DNA of 64,000 nucleotides from Chryseobacterium defluvii (GCF_003634775.1 NZ_RBXB01000001.1:868001-932000), one strand, 5' to 3'. Shown: positions 32,027 to 44,511, numbered from the stretch's first letter. Numbers and translations are program-made. Notes: a model not told the origin generated them from the letters alone.

Positions 32027-32102
32027 GCAATCTTTGAATTAAACAGGGATGGATGAAATCAGTTTGAGATGTCATATATCCTTTAAAAACGAATATTTAC
32101 AT

Positions 32103-34097
32103 ATGAAATTTAAGTACAGTCTGCTGGCTTTGGCAGCTCCGCTTTTAATGAATGCACAACAGTTAATGACGCCTGAAATTCTTTGGACTTTGAAAAAGGT
32201 GGGAGTACAGGCAGTTTCTCCGGACCAATCTTCCCTGATCTATAAAATAGGACAGGTAGATTTAAAAACAGAAAAAACAAAAAACGAAAATTATTTCCTC
32301 AATATCCTTAGCAACCAGTCTTCTAAAATAGATTTGGGTAAAAAAGCGCTTATTCAGTGGGATAAAAATGGGATATATGCCCAGGAAGGAGATAAAATTT
32401 ACCTTTCTAAAGACAGCGGAAAAACGTGGACGGAATTCTATACAATAGGTGAAGCAGATAATATTGTCATTTCACCTGACGGGAAAAAGATCGCTTTCAG
32501 TAAGCAGGTGCTGGTTGAAAAATTAATGGGGAAAGATAAATACAACGATACCCCGAAAACAACGGCCCAAATCTATACAGACCTGAACCACAGACACTGG
32601 GATTACTTCAACGAAGGGAAATACAACCACGTATTTGTTGTCAATGTTTCCGATAAGGTGGATGCAGCAAAAGATCTTTTAGAAGGTAAAACCTGGGATT
32701 CTCCGCAAAGACCGTTCGGAGGAGCGGAAGATTTTATCTGGAGCCCGGATTCTACCCAACTTTTGTATGTGACAAAACCAAAAAGCGGGAAGGAATATGC
32801 TACAAGTACCAATACGGATATTTTTGCGTATGATCTGGCTTCGGGAGCCACAAAAAACTTAACGGAATCCAATAAAGGATACGATGTTAATCCGAAATTC
32901 AGTCCGGACGGGAAATCTCTTGTCTGGCAAAGCATGGAAAGAGACGGGTATGAAGCAGATAAGAACGATGTTAAATTATTAGACTGGAAATCAGGAAAAA
33001 CAGTTAATCTTACCAAAGGTTGGGATGAAAGCGTAACCGGAGATGTTTTCTGGAGCGGAGATTCCAAAATGGTATATTTTACGGCCGCCTTCAGAGGAAC
33101 TAAACAGCTTTTTTCCGTAGATCCTAAATCTTCAAAAGTTCAGCAGATTACCAAAGGTGATTTTGATGTGAATGAAATTTTTGCAGATAATAAGAATTCT
33201 CTTTTAGTAGGAAGAACAGATATTAACCACGCAACAGATCTATTCTCTGTAAACCTTAAGAACGGAGAAATGAAGCAGGTTACGGAAGCCAATAAAGATA
33301 CATATTCTAAGTTATCCCAAGGGAAAACGGAACTTAAAATGGTGAAAACAACGGATGGGAAAGAGATGGGAGTATGGTTCCATTATCCACCTAACTTTGA
33401 TCCGAATAAAAAATATCCAACCTTATTATATTGTCAGGGAGGCCCACAGTCCGGATTAACGCAATATTTCAGTACAAGATGGAATTTTGCCTTAATGGCG
33501 GCGAACGGATACATCGTAGTCGCTCCCAACCGTAGAGGAATGCCGGGTTGGGGAACCAAATGGAATGAAGATATTTCCAAAGATTGGGGCGGACAATCGA
33601 TGAAAGACTACCTGGCTGCTGCAGATTATGCAAAAACATTACCTTATGTGGACGGAGAAAGAATGGCCGCAGTAGGAGCAAGCTATGGTGGATACAGTGT
33701 ATTTATGCTGGCGGGAATCCATAATAACAGATTCAAGACTTTCATTGCACACGACGGATTATTTGATATGAAATCATGGTATCTGACAACGGAAGAACTT
33801 TGGTTTGCTAATTGGGATCTCGGCTCTCCATGGGAAAAACCATTGCCAAAAGCCTATACGGATTTTAACCCGAGCAATTTTGTGGATCAATGGAATAAAC
33901 CGATCATGATCATTCAGGGCGGAATAGATTTCAGAGTTCCTTACGAGCAGGGCCAGGAAGCTTTCCAGGCAGCAAAATTAAAAGGATTAAAGACCAAATT
34001 CTTATACTTCCCGAACGAAAACCACTGGGTACTTCATCCGCAGAACGGATTGGTGTGGCAGAGAGAGTTTTTTGAATGGCTGAAGGAAACTTTGTAA
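32103..34097 (+). CDS. Secreted S9 family (prolyl oligopeptidase/DPP5-like) serine peptidase
   Basis: I start at ATG 32103 because it gives a clean signal peptide (MKFKYSLLALAAPLLMNAQ); the in-frame ATG at 32049 would bury it. The mature protein has an N-terminal WD-like beta-propeller with repeated SPD/SPDGK blades, then an alpha/beta hydrolase domain with Ser527 (VGASYGGYS), Asp609 (GGIDFRVPY) and His641 (ENHWVL), a full triad. This fits periplasmic dipeptidyl or acylaminoacyl peptidases such as P. gingivalis DPP5, which trim peptides for amino-acid nutrition. A terminator lies 25 nt after the stop. Confidence 0.9.
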   Translation: MKFKYSLLALAAPLLMNAQQLMTPEILWTLKKVGVQAVSPDQSSLIYKIGQVDLKTEKTKNENYFLNILSNQSSKIDLGKKALIQWDKNGIYAQEGDKIYLSKDSGKTWTEFYTIGEADNIVISPDGKKIAFSKQVLVEKLMGKDKYNDTPKTTAQIYTDLNHRHWDYFNEGKYNHVFVVNVSDKVDAAKDLLEGKTWDSPQRPFGGAEDFIWSPDSTQLLYVTKPKSGKEYATSTNTDIFAYDLASGATKNLTESNKGYDVNPKFSPDGKSLVWQSMERDGYEADKNDVKLLDWKSGKTVNLTKGWDESVTGDVFWSGDSKMVYFTAAFRGTKQLFSVDPKSSKVQQITKGDFDVNEIFADNKNSLLVGRTDINHATDLFSVNLKNGEMKQVTEANKDTYSKLSQGKTELKMVKTTDGKEMGVWFHYPPNFDPNKKYPTLLYCQGGPQSGLTQYFSTRWNFALMAANGYIVVAPNRRGMPGWGTKWNEDISKDWGGQSMKDYLAAADYAKTLPYVDGERMAAVGASYGGYSVFMLAGIHNNRFKTFIAHDGLFDMKSWYLTTEELWFANWDLGSPWEKPLPKAYTDFNPSNFVDQWNKPIMIIQGGIDFRVPYEQGQEAFQAAKLKGLKTKFLYFPNENHWVLHPQNGLVWQREFFEWLKETL

Positions 34098-34121
34098 TAG
34101 GAATTTAAAAAATGAATATAT

Positions 34122-34153
34122 AAATTGCGGTTGGATTTTTTCAACCGCAATTT
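34122..34153 (+). terminator. Intrinsic terminator after the S9 peptidase gene
   Basis: A 12-bp stem AAATTGCGGTTG / CAACCGCAATTT with a T-rich loop, running into a T-tract. It sits immediately before the secreted-protein gene at 34169. Confidence 0.85.
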
Positions 34154-34168
34154 TTTTAAACATAGATC

Positions 34169-34861
34169 ATGAAATATATTTTTTTACTGATGAGCTTTAT
34201 TTCCGGCATGGCCAGCTCTCAAAATTTTGAATTCGATTATTTACTGAATTATAAAGTCACCAGAACAGAACCCAGCGAAATGAAATTCGGCGATACCAAT
34301 GTATACTTAAATTCTAAAGATACCTCTTATACCATGCGTTCTTACAATATCGGGAATCAAAGTAAAATAGATATAGAAGATGATAATGTCAGGCTTTGGT
34401 ACAAATTCGATGTTGAGAAAAAAGAAGGAGCTTCGGATATTTATTACTATGATTATGCAAGGAAGTTTATAGACATAAAACCGGAAGATAAGCATTTTGT
34501 GAGCAAAGTAGACATTGAAAAGACCGGAGAGAACACCTATTTCGTTAAAACATATCAAAAAGGAAAGAGAACCAACTTTGAAATTAAACTGGAAATAGAA
34601 AAAGCAGAGGCAGATTTGATATTTATTGATGTCATTGATATTTCCAGAGATGTAAGCATAAAAATCCTTTCGGAAATAAGAAAACAATTGGGCAATACTC
34701 ATTTTGTGATCAAAAAGGCTGTTTATGATTATAGAACCGGATATGTGATCATCAGTGAGCTGACAGACGTGCAGAAGGTTTCTAAGAAAGTGAATGTTCC
34801 TGCTGAAATTCAAGAAAGGGCAAAAATGCAATTCAATAATCGTCCCACGACAGAAAAATAA
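34169..34861 (+). CDS. Secreted protein of unknown function, paralogue A
   Basis: 230 residues with a signal peptide ending MASSQ. The mature part starts NFEFDYLLNYKVTRTEPSEMK and is rich in charged and aromatic residues with a beta-strand look. It shares its opening (FxFDY....TR..P), the overall order and a C-terminal KVxVP motif with the gene at 35364. I do not recognise a family; the style is like the many GLPGLI-type secreted proteins of flavobacteria. Only 3 nt separate it from the glycosylase gene, so the three genes probably form an operon. Confidence 0.7.
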   Translation: MKYIFLLMSFISGMASSQNFEFDYLLNYKVTRTEPSEMKFGDTNVYLNSKDTSYTMRSYNIGNQSKIDIEDDNVRLWYKFDVEKKEGASDIYYYDYARKFIDIKPEDKHFVSKVDIEKTGENTYFVKTYQKGKRTNFEIKLEIEKAEADLIFIDVIDISRDVSIKILSEIRKQLGNTHFVIKKAVYDYRTGYVIISELTDVQKVSKKVNVPAEIQERAKMQFNNRPTTEK

Positions 34862-34864
34862 TAT

Positions 34865-35353
34865 ATGGAAAACAGGATTTCTTCGTTTCCGCCTATTGTT
34901 GATGAGAATTCTAATATATTAATTTTAGGATCAATCCCGGGTGTGAAATCACTGGAAAAACAGCAATATTATGCCCATCCGCAAAATGCATTCTGGAAAA
35001 TTATTTTCACTTTGCTCCAAGAGGAATTTACGGAAGATTATGCCGAAAGAATAAGGATGTTGAAAAAACATCATATTGCCCTTTGGGATGTTATTGATTC
35101 ATGTGAAAGAAAGGGCAGCCTGGATTCTGAGATCAGAAATGAAGAAGCCAACCAGATTGCGGAACTGTTGGAAGCGCATCCGAACATTCAGGCTATTTTC
35201 TGCAATGGTGGAAGATCATATAAAAATCTACAGAAAATTTTAGGCAAAAATTTCAGAATTCCCATATTTTTACTGCCTTCCACCAGTCCGCTCCATACTG
35301 TTTCTTTTGAAAGGAAATTGGAAGGGTGGGAGAAAATTAAAAATTATATATAG
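34865..35353 (+). CDS. DNA-deoxyinosine glycosylase (family 6 uracil-DNA glycosylase superfamily)
   Basis: 162 residues. Motif A ILGSIPGVKSLEKQQYYAHP and motif B LPSTSPLHT are the signatures of hypoxanthine-DNA glycosylases in the UDG superfamily, and NAFW precedes the second helix. It should excise hypoxanthine formed by adenine deamination and so start base excision repair in the cytoplasm. Oddly, it sits between two paralogous secreted-protein genes with gaps of 3 and 10 nt. Confidence 0.88.
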   Translation: MENRISSFPPIVDENSNILILGSIPGVKSLEKQQYYAHPQNAFWKIIFTLLQEEFTEDYAERIRMLKKHHIALWDVIDSCERKGSLDSEIRNEEANQIAELLEAHPNIQAIFCNGGRSYKNLQKILGKNFRIPIFLLPSTSPLHTVSFERKLEGWEKIKNYI

Positions 35354-35363
35354 AACACATAAA

Positions 35364-36038
35364 ATGAGAAAAAATTTATTTGTATTATTTTGTTTTATTT
35401 CCATCATTTGTTATTCCCAGGATTATCATTTTGATTATTTCATTGTAAGAGAATCGACTAGAATTAAGCCCAATAAAATAGAATGGACAGATCATCTTTT
35501 CTATGATTCTAAAAGTGGAGTGGCTTTATTGTTAATGACTCATAATAAAAAGATGAGAGCATACATTTATGAACAAAGTAAAGATAGAAGACATTCTTTT
35601 AAAGTCAATCAGAAAAAAGATTTACTTTCTTTTGAATATACACATACTAACAATTTTGGGAATGAAAAAAAAATCCGTGATGCTTATAAAAATGATGAAT
35701 TTAAAATAACGAAAGTTGATTCTTTGCATTATGAAATTATTGTTTTCAAGGATAAAAAGATGAAAAGCAAAAGAATTACCATAATGGTTGGTTTGGAAAA
35801 ATCTGATTTCAATTATCTCAATATCAATGCTGACTATGGAAGATGTGAAGAAGTAGAAAATGAATTGGCACAACTTCTGGGTACGGACAAATATATGATA
35901 AAAGAGACACATTTGGAATATTCGGGGGGATACATCTTCGATAAATCAATTGTGAAAACTCAAAAAATAGACCTGAATTTGAAAGTTCCTGAAAAATTAG
36001 TAGTGAAAGAATATGACCATTGGGCAGAATTTGATTAA
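35364..36038 (+). CDS. Secreted protein of unknown function, paralogue B
   Basis: 224 residues from ATG 35364, chosen because it opens a signal peptide (MRKNLFVLFCFISIICYSQ); an in-frame upstream ATG at 35307 would overlap the glycosylase gene and add a charged tail. The mature protein resembles paralogue A: YHFDYFIVRESTRIKP against FEFDYLLNYKVTRTEP, and LNLKVPEKL against KVNVPAEI near the end. No known domain. It is probably periplasmic or surface exposed. Confidence 0.68.
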   Translation: MRKNLFVLFCFISIICYSQDYHFDYFIVRESTRIKPNKIEWTDHLFYDSKSGVALLLMTHNKKMRAYIYEQSKDRRHSFKVNQKKDLLSFEYTHTNNFGNEKKIRDAYKNDEFKITKVDSLHYEIIVFKDKKMKSKRITIMVGLEKSDFNYLNINADYGRCEEVENELAQLLGTDKYMIKETHLEYSGGYIFDKSIVKTQKIDLNLKVPEKLVVKEYDHWAEFD

Positions 36039-36059
36039 AATATCAATAAAGAATACGAT

Positions 36060-37084
36060 TTAAATTTCATTTAAATATTTTCTCAACCCTTTCAACAGCT
36101 GAAGCTGGTTTTTAGTCCGATCCAGATTATGTTCAGGATAAGTGATGGAATAATAAATGTTACCGTTCAGATAATCCGTTAAGAAACGGAGAGCCTGGAT
36201 ATAAATAACGACCTGTGCGGCATAATCCAGGTTTTCATATTCCTCAGGGGTCAGTTTTTCTTGTAAGTGAAACAGAAAGCCTTCCTTTACCGCCTTGAAA
36301 ATTTCAGAATTAAAATTATTCGCAGTTACTGCCTCATCCTCATTGGCAGTATTGGTATATGAACGGATCATATCTCCGAAATCATACAGTATCGTTGAAA
36401 TCATTACCGTATCCAGATCAATAACTGCAAGCGGATAATGTTCTTCATGAAAAAGAATGTTGCTGATTTTGGGGTCGGCATGGATAATTCGTTTGGGAAG
36501 CAAATTGTTATGCTGAAGCTTGATCCATTTTTCCGGTAAGGATAAAAAGTCGTTTATATATTGTATTTCATTTGCAGCATTTTCTTTTAAATCAGCAGAT
36601 GCAACTTTCAGAGCTTTTTTATAATCAGAAATTCTCTTTTCAAAATTGATGAACCCGGGTAAGCTGTCTCCGATTTCAGGAAGAGGCTCCATATTAATGG
36701 TATTAAGGAAAATGCTGAATGTTTTAGCAGCTTCATAGGCAATTTTTGCAGATGGAACTTTAAGAAATGTAATGCTGTTTTCCACAAAATCAAGCATCCT
36801 CCATATCTGCTGATGGGGATCTTTCACCAAAAACTCATTGGAGATGGAAGCTATAGGCTTTATGATTTTAAAATCATAATGTTTTGCGGTAAGCATCCGG
36901 TTGATTTTTAGATGATTGTCGACAATGATTTGAGGATGTTTAAAAACTTTAGTATTAATATTCTGAAGGATATATTTACTGTTATTATCATTGTTCTTTA
37001 CCAGATAGGTGCTGTTGATCAACCCGTTGGTAATAGGACTGACAGAATAGTTTTGAGTATCTATAAATTTCCGGATGATATGAT

Positions 37085-37094
<10 letters not shown>
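36060..37094 (-). CDS. Aminoglycoside-phosphotransferase-fold sugar kinase (NahK-like)
   Basis: 344 residues of the APH kinase fold. Catalytic loop IIHADPKISNILF (HxDxxxxN) and the metal-binding DxD in VIDLDT are intact. Bacterial relatives include N-acetylhexosamine 1-kinase (NahK). The gene overlaps the nucleotidyltransferase gene by 10 nt, and both follow a GH109 alpha-N-acetylgalactosaminidase. I infer that it phosphorylates the released GalNAc at C1; the fold alone would also allow other small substrates such as choline or aminoglycosides. Confidence 0.82.
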
Positions 37095-39392
<2,298 letters not shown>

Positions 39393-39487
39393 TTAAAGAT
39401 ATTAAAATATCACAAAAAATGAATATTGGCAGCTATTTAAAAGGCTGCTTCAAATGAAACAGCCTTATAATCTAAAATATATAGGAT

Positions 39488-40180
39488 TTATTTTTCCACA
39501 GTATAAACCTCTTCATAAGGCTGGATCAGCACCCAACCGTTTCCTGAAAATTTCATCTGAAACTCTTCACCGCTTCCTCTTCCAAGAAGACTTTTAAAAG
39601 ACACATTCGTTTTCAGCTCAGGGCTTAGGTTTCCTGACCATGCCACGGTAGCATTCGGGTCAGTGAAAACAGGATTATCTGGAGTTACCATCAACGTTAA
39701 AGGATCACCGTGAGTGGTAATTGCAATATGTCCCGTTCCGGAAAGTCTTACCTGGAATAATCCGCCGGACATTACTCCTGCAATACTTTTCAGCATGGTA
39801 ATATCACTTTTTATGCTTTGTTCATGAGCTAAAACATCATTTCCGTTCACACAAACCGCTTCATTATTCAGATAAAGAATACGTACTTTCTTTCCTGAAT
39901 CTGCCACATACAGCTTACCGGTACCTTCTGCTTTCATCAGCTTGGATCCTTCACCACTGATGGCTTTTTTCAACAGATTGCCCAATCCTCCGGAAAGCAT
40001 TCCCTGTCTTTCAAATTGAATGTTTCCGATATAGCCGACCATACTTCCTGCTTTGGTCCATACAGACTGATTATTAAGATTGATTTCCAAAAGCTGGGGT
40101 TTTTCAAGCTCGAAATAATCTCTTTCATGAGGGTTCTCTTTGGTTTCGTTCACGAACGCTTCTAATGAATATTTGCTCAT
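39488..40180 (-). CDS. AIM24 family protein
   Basis: 230 residues from ATG 40180, the start that matches the family (MSKYSLEAFV); an in-frame ATG seven codons upstream is possible. The sequence is the AIM24/TIGR00266 beta-roll: GSMVGYIGNIQFERQG, FQVRLSGTGHIAITTHGDP and GEEFQMKFSGNGWVLIQP. Its role in bacteria is unknown; the yeast namesake affects mitochondrial inner membrane organisation. It is cytoplasmic or membrane associated, with no signal peptide. It is divergent from queA. Confidence 0.88.
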   Translation of the reverse strand: MSKYSLEAFVNETKENPHERDYFELEKPQLLEINLNNQSVWTKAGSMVGYIGNIQFERQGMLSGGLGNLLKKAISGEGSKLMKAEGTGKLYVADSGKKVRILYLNNEAVCVNGNDVLAHEQSIKSDITMLKSIAGVMSGGLFQVRLSGTGHIAITTHGDPLTLMVTPDNPVFTDPNATVAWSGNLSPELKTNVSFKSLLGRGSGEEFQMKFSGNGWVLIQPYEEVYTVEK

Positions 40181-40268
40181 AGGTGTAAAATTTGATTCCA
40201 AAAATAAACTTTTTTTGCTTGTAAATGCACCGTAGTATTACGGTTTTTGATATCATTTGAAATAAGAC

Positions 40269-40300
40269 TTGACAAAGGGGTATCGAATGTCGTATATTTG
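40269..40300 (+). promoter_or_regulatory. queA promoter (TTG ... TATATTTG)
   Basis: TTG at 40269-40271 and TATATTTG at 40293-40300, 21 nt apart, match the Bacteroidota housekeeping promoter. The transcription start would be near 40307, leaving a leader of about 50 nt before queA. Confidence 0.75.
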
Positions 40301-40355
40301 CACCTCGAAAATTACACCTTGTAGCTTTCTTAATTTTTAAACCGTAATTTAAAAA

Positions 40356-41405
40356 ATGAAAACATCCGATTTTAATTTTGATCTTCCTGCGGAATTATTG
40401 GCAGAACATCCATCAGAACACAGAGACGAAGCAAGACTAATGGTTTTAGACAGAAAAACTCAGACTATTGAGCATAAGCTGTTTAAAGACGTGGTAGATT
40501 ATTTCGATGAGAAAGATTTATTCATTTTCAACAATACTAAGGTTTTTCCTGCCCGTCTTTATGGAAATAAAGAAAAAACAGGTGCTAAAATTGAAGTATT
40601 CCTTTTAAGGGAACTGGATAAGGAAACCCGTGTTTGGGACGTTTTGGTTGACCCTGCAAGAAAGATCAGAATTGGTAATAAATTATTCTTTACTGAAGAT
40701 GAATCCTTAGTAGCGGAAGTAATAGACAATACAACTTCCAGAGGAAGAACATTGAGATTCTTATTCGATGGTTCTTATGAAGAGTTCAGAGCTAAATTAA
40801 AGGAGCTGGGAGAAACTCCGCTTCCGAAATATATCAAAAGAGCTGTAGAACCTGAAGATGCTGAAAGATATCAAACCATCTATGCTAAAATAGAAGGGGC
40901 TGTAGCGGCACCTACTGCAGGACTGCATTTCTCCAGGCATCTGATGAAGAGACTGGAAATTAAAGGAATTGATTTTGCTGAAATCACTCTTCACGTGGGA
41001 TTGGGTACCTTCAATCCAATTGAAGTGGAAGATCTTTCCAAGCATAAAATGGAATCCGAAGAAGTATTCATCGATGAGAGGAATGCTGAGATCATCAATA
41101 AAGCTGTAGAAAGCAACAGAAGAGTTTGTGCAGTGGGAACTACTACAATGAGAGCGCTGGAAACATCAGTATCTTCCAACAAGAAGATTTCTGCGTTCCA
41201 TGGCTGGACCAACAAATTCATCTATCCGCCTCATGATTTTGGAGTAGCCAATTCAATGATTACGAATTTCCACACACCGAAATCTACTCTTATCATGATG
41301 ATTGCTGCATTTGCAGGAAGAGACTTTGTAATGCATGCTTATGAAGAAGCCGTAAAAGAGAAATATAAATTCTATTCTTACGGAGATGCCATGTTAATTC
41401 TTTAA
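40356..41405 (+). CDS. queA: S-adenosylmethionine:tRNA ribosyltransferase-isomerase
   Basis: 349 residues, full length for Que[53 protein letters not shown] and [11 protein letters not shown] are diagnostic. The enzyme transfers the ribose of SAM to 7-aminomethyl-7-deazaguanine in tRNA to make epoxyqueuosine. It has a good promoter of its own and is followed by rlmN after a 76-nt gap that holds a stuttering repeat. Confidence 0.96.
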   Translation: MKTSDFNFDLPAELLAEHPSEHRDEARLMVLDRKTQTIEHKLFKDVVDYFDEKDLFIFNNTKVFPARLYGNKEKTGAKIEVFLLRELDKETRVWDVLVDPARKIRIGNKLFFTEDESLVAEVIDNTTSRGRTLRFLFDGSYEEFRAKLKELGETPLPKYIKRAVEPEDAERYQTIYAKIEGAVAAPTAGLHFSRHLMKRLEIKGIDFAEITLHVGLGTFNPIEVEDLSKHKMESEEVFIDERNAEIINKAVESNRRVCAVGTTTMRALETSVSSNKKISAFHGWTNKFIYPPHDFGVANSMITNFHTPKSTLIMMIAAFAGRDFVMHAYEEAVKEKYKFYSYGDAMLIL

Positions 41406-41414
41406 AAAGATATC

Positions 41415-41470
41415 AGGTATGAGGTAGCAGGTCGCAGTTTTGAGCACCTGTTACCTATTATCTGCAACCT
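41415..41470. repeat. Short stuttering inverted repeat between queA and rlmN
   Basis: AGGTAGCAGGT at 41422-41432 pairs with ACCTGTTACCT at 41446-41456 (10 of 11 plus one G-U), with further AGGT/ACCT units outside. It has the same style as the repeat at 25495. Confidence 0.5.
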
Positions 41471-41481
41471 AATTACCCTGA

Positions 41482-42516
41482 ATGAAAGATATCAGAACTT
41501 TATCACTGGACCAGCTTAAAGATTACTTTATGTCTTTAGGGGAAAAGCCGTTTCGGGCGAAACAGGTCTATGATTGGCTATGGAGTAAAAATCTCCATTC
41601 CATTGATGAAATGACGAACCTTTCAAAACAGCTTCGCGAAAAAATTTCCGAAGAATACACCATCAATCCGGTTTCTGTAGATCAGCTTCAGAAAAGTACG
41701 GATGGAACCATCAAAAACGGAGTAAAACTTCATGATGGATTAATGGTGGAGTCCGTTCTTATTCCTACCGAAACAAGAACCACAGCCTGTGTTTCATCCC
41801 AGGTCGGCTGTTCCCTGAACTGCGAATTCTGTGCAACCGCAAGACTTAAGAGAATGAGAAACCTTGAGGTGGCAGAAATTGTAGATCAGGTCGCTCTGAT
41901 TGATAAGCAGAGCAGATTGTACTTCGACAGGCCGCTTTCCAATATCGTTTTTATGGGAATGGGGGAACCGATGATGAATTACAAAAATGTGGTTGAAGCC
42001 ATCAGAAAAATTACCCAACCGGAAGGATTGGGAATGTCTCCGAGGAGAATCACTGTTTCCACATCCGGAATTCCGAAGATGATCAAAATGCTTGCTGATG
42101 ATGAGTTACGGGTGAAATTAGCCTTATCGCTTCACTCTGCCATTGAATCCAAGCGTAACGAGATCATGCCTTTCTCAGATAAGTTTCCATTAACGGAAAT
42201 TATGGAGGCTCTTCAATATTGGTATCAAAAAACAGGTTCTGTGATTACTTTTGAATATTGTGTCTGGAAAGATATCAATGATAAAGATGAAGACATTAAA
42301 GCGCTTATCAGATACTGTAAACAGGTCTCTTCCAAAGTTAACCTGATTCAATACAACCCGATAGGTGACGGAAAATATGACCAGTGCAACAAACAGGCAG
42401 AGGAAAATTATGTCCGTCAGCTTGAAAATGCCGGAATTACCGTGATGATCCGAAGAAGCAGAGGAGGTGATATTGATGCCGCATGCGGTCAGTTAGCGAA
42501 TAAAAACGCAGATTAA
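41482..42516 (+). CDS. rlmN: 23S rRNA/tRNA (adenine-C2)-methyltransferase RlmN
   Basis: 344 residues. Radical-SAM cluster motif CSLNCEFCAT (CxxxCxxC) with QVG before it, FMGMGEPMMN, the SAM-binding VSTSGIP, and a C-terminal GDIDAACGQL with the second catalytic Cys. It methylates C2 of A2503 in 23S rRNA and A37 in some tRNAs. The start MKDIRTLSLDQL is the family start. Confidence 0.95.
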   Translation: MKDIRTLSLDQLKDYFMSLGEKPFRAKQVYDWLWSKNLHSIDEMTNLSKQLREKISEEYTINPVSVDQLQKSTDGTIKNGVKLHDGLMVESVLIPTETRTTACVSSQVGCSLNCEFCATARLKRMRNLEVAEIVDQVALIDKQSRLYFDRPLSNIVFMGMGEPMMNYKNVVEAIRKITQPEGLGMSPRRITVSTSGIPKMIKMLADDELRVKLALSLHSAIESKRNEIMPFSDKFPLTEIMEALQYWYQKTGSVITFEYCVWKDINDKDEDIKALIRYCKQVSSKVNLIQYNPIGDGKYDQCNKQAEENYVRQLENAGITVMIRRSRGGDIDAACGQLANKNAD

Positions 42517-42564
42517 AATTTCATTAAAAAAAATCAAACTTATCCTTTACAGCACTTAAAATCC

Positions 42565-42572
42565 TACATTTG
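42565..42572 (+). promoter_or_regulatory. -7 box of the sterol-desaturase-family gene
   Basis: TACATTTG matches TAnnTTTG, 17 nt before the ATG at 42590, giving a very short leader. Confidence 0.55.
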
Positions 42573-42589
42573 CATAAAACTAATAGTAA

Positions 42590-43501
42590 ATGATGGATTA
42601 TTTTCTTGGCGAGAATGGTCTGGAAAATGTTTACACATGGGCTATTCCTGTACACGCCACTGTTATTTTAGCTGAAATGATCTACAGCCATGTTTCCGAA
42701 GCTAAGTTGTATGACGGGAAGGATGTAGCAACCAGTATTTACCTTGCCTTATTGAATTTCGGTTTAGATTTCATAATGAAGGTCTTTGCAATGGGAGTCA
42801 TGTTTTTCTTTTATAATCTTAGACTTTTCTCATGGGATTTTACTGTCTGGTATTGGCTGATCTGCTTTATCATTACGGATTTTGCTTATTACGTTTTGCA
42901 TTACGTTGATCATCATTCAAGAGCTTTTTGGGCTGTTCACATTACCCATCATAATTCTGAATATTTTAACCTGACTACCGGTTTCAGAAGCCCGGTGCTA
43001 CAACCTCTTTATAGATATTTATACTTTTCGCCATTAGCTTTTTTAGGATTCAATCCTTGGCATATTATGGTGGTGTATGCAATAGGGCAGGTGTATGGAA
43101 CATGGGTGCATACCCAAACTGTGAAAAAAATGGGGATTCTGGAGCATATTCTGGTAACTCCTTCTCATCATAGGGTTCATCATGCCTGCAACATTAAATA
43201 TCTGGACAGGAATATGGGAATGTGTCTGATCATTTGGGATAAGATCTTCGGGACTTTTGAAAAAGAGGATCCGGATGTTCCTGTAAAATTCGGGATATAC
43301 CCGAAAATGCCGGATAATAATCCTGATACGGTATTATTGTACGAATGGAGAAAGATCTGGAAAGATATCAAACAGCCCGGACTTAAGATATCAGACAGAA
43401 TCAGTTACCTTTTCAATTCTCCGGGATGGAGACATGACGGTACGGGGAAAACAGTAAGACAGTATCAAAAAGAATATGCAGAGAAGCAAAAAATAACTTA
43501 A
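42590..43501 (+). CDS. Sterol desaturase / fatty acid hydroxylase family membrane protein
   Basis: 303 residues with several membrane helices and the eight-histidine di-iron pattern: HYVDHHSRAFWAVHITHH and HHRVHHACN. Members hydroxylate or desaturate lipids in the membrane (fatty acid hydroxylase superfamily). The substrate is unknown; flavobacteria generally lack sterols, so fatty acids, sphingolipids or carotenoids are more likely. Its own TAnnTTTG box lies 17 nt upstream of the ATG. Confidence 0.87.
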   Translation: MMDYFLGENGLENVYTWAIPVHATVILAEMIYSHVSEAKLYDGKDVATSIYLALLNFGLDFIMKVFAMGVMFFFYNLRLFSWDFTVWYWLICFIITDFAYYVLHYVDHHSRAFWAVHITHHNSEYFNLTTGFRSPVLQPLYRYLYFSPLAFLGFNPWHIMVVYAIGQVYGTWVHTQTVKKMGILEHILVTPSHHRVHHACNIKYLDRNMGMCLIIWDKIFGTFEKEDPDVPVKFGIYPKMPDNNPDTVLLYEWRKIWKDIKQPGLKISDRISYLFNSPGWRHDGTGKTVRQYQKEYAEKQKIT

Positions 43502-43603
43502 AAAGCTCTCTTAAATTTAAAATAAAGATTTTCTAAAATATTGTGCGTTGACATTTCATTATAGCAAACCAAGAACTTCAATATAAAATTTTACTTTTAC
43601 CAG

Positions 43604-44482
43604 ATGAAAAAGTTTTCTCTGATTTTTACCATTATCATTTTCCAGTCCGTATTTTCCCAGCAGGCAGATTTTCTGAAAATAAGAAAATACAAAGTGGCTT
43701 TTCTAGATAATCAGATTAAAGAAACTTCCGGACTGAGCTTTTTCAATGGAAAGCTTTATACATTCAATGATAGTGGAAATCAACCGCAGCTTTTTGAAAT
43801 AGACCGATCTTCAGGGAATATTACAAATGTCTTGAAGATTAATGCTGAAAATAAGGATTGGGAAGCACTGACTAATGACGGAAGCTATTTTTACATCGGG
43901 GATTTCGGGAATAATGCCGGAACCAGAAAAGATCTGAAAATATATAAAGTTCCTTTCCAGACTGCAGAGATAAGCAATGATGAGGTGAAAGCAATTAATT
44001 TTTATTATCCTGAGCAAACCGATTTTACTTCTAAAAATACAGAGACTAATTTCGATGCGGAAGCCTTGATTTATCTGAACGGAAAATTACATTTGTTTAC
44101 GAAGGAATGGTCCTCAAAATCAACTACCCATTATGTAATTGATCCACAAATATATGAAAGCCAAAAGGCAGAAAAAGTAGAATCCTATCCAACAGGTTTT
44201 GTAATAACAGATGCTTCATATTTTGATAAAAAGCTTTATTTAATCGGATATACAAAAAAAACAGAAGTCTTTTTGGATATTTTTAATGAGACAGCACCCG
44301 GAATTTTTTTTAAAGAAGCTCCCCAACATTATTATTTAGGAAGTTCCTTATCCATCGGGCAAATTGAAGGGGTTGAAGTGAATGAAAGCGGGGTGTATAT
44401 TTCCGGTGAAAAATTCAACTCTCCTTTAGGGGGAGCCAAGCAAAGTTTCTATTTTATTCCCAAAGAAAAACTCAAACATTGA
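43604..44482 (+). CDS. Secreted beta-propeller-like protein of unknown function
   Basis: 292 residues with a signal peptide ending QSVFSQ. The mature sequence has repeated strand-turn units (LSFFNGKLYTFNDSGNQPQLFEID, NDGSYFYIGDFGNNAG, EALIYLNGKLHLFTKEW), which suggest a beta-propeller like those of SdiA-regulated or phytase-like proteins. No catalytic residues are recognisable. It lies alone between a desaturase-family gene and a polyprenyl synthase. Confidence 0.68.
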   Translation: MKKFSLIFTIIIFQSVFSQQADFLKIRKYKVAFLDNQIKETSGLSFFNGKLYTFNDSGNQPQLFEIDRSSGNITNVLKINAENKDWEALTNDGSYFYIGDFGNNAGTRKDLKIYKVPFQTAEISNDEVKAINFYYPEQTDFTSKNTETNFDAEALIYLNGKLHLFTKEWSSKSTTHYVIDPQIYESQKAEKVESYPTGFVITDASYFDKKLYLIGYTKKTEVFLDIFNETAPGIFFKEAPQHYYLGSSLSIGQIEGVEVNESGVYISGEKFNSPLGGAKQSFYFIPKEKLKH

Positions 44483-44511
44483 AATTTCTCTTAAAATTGT
44501 CTGAAAAAAAT

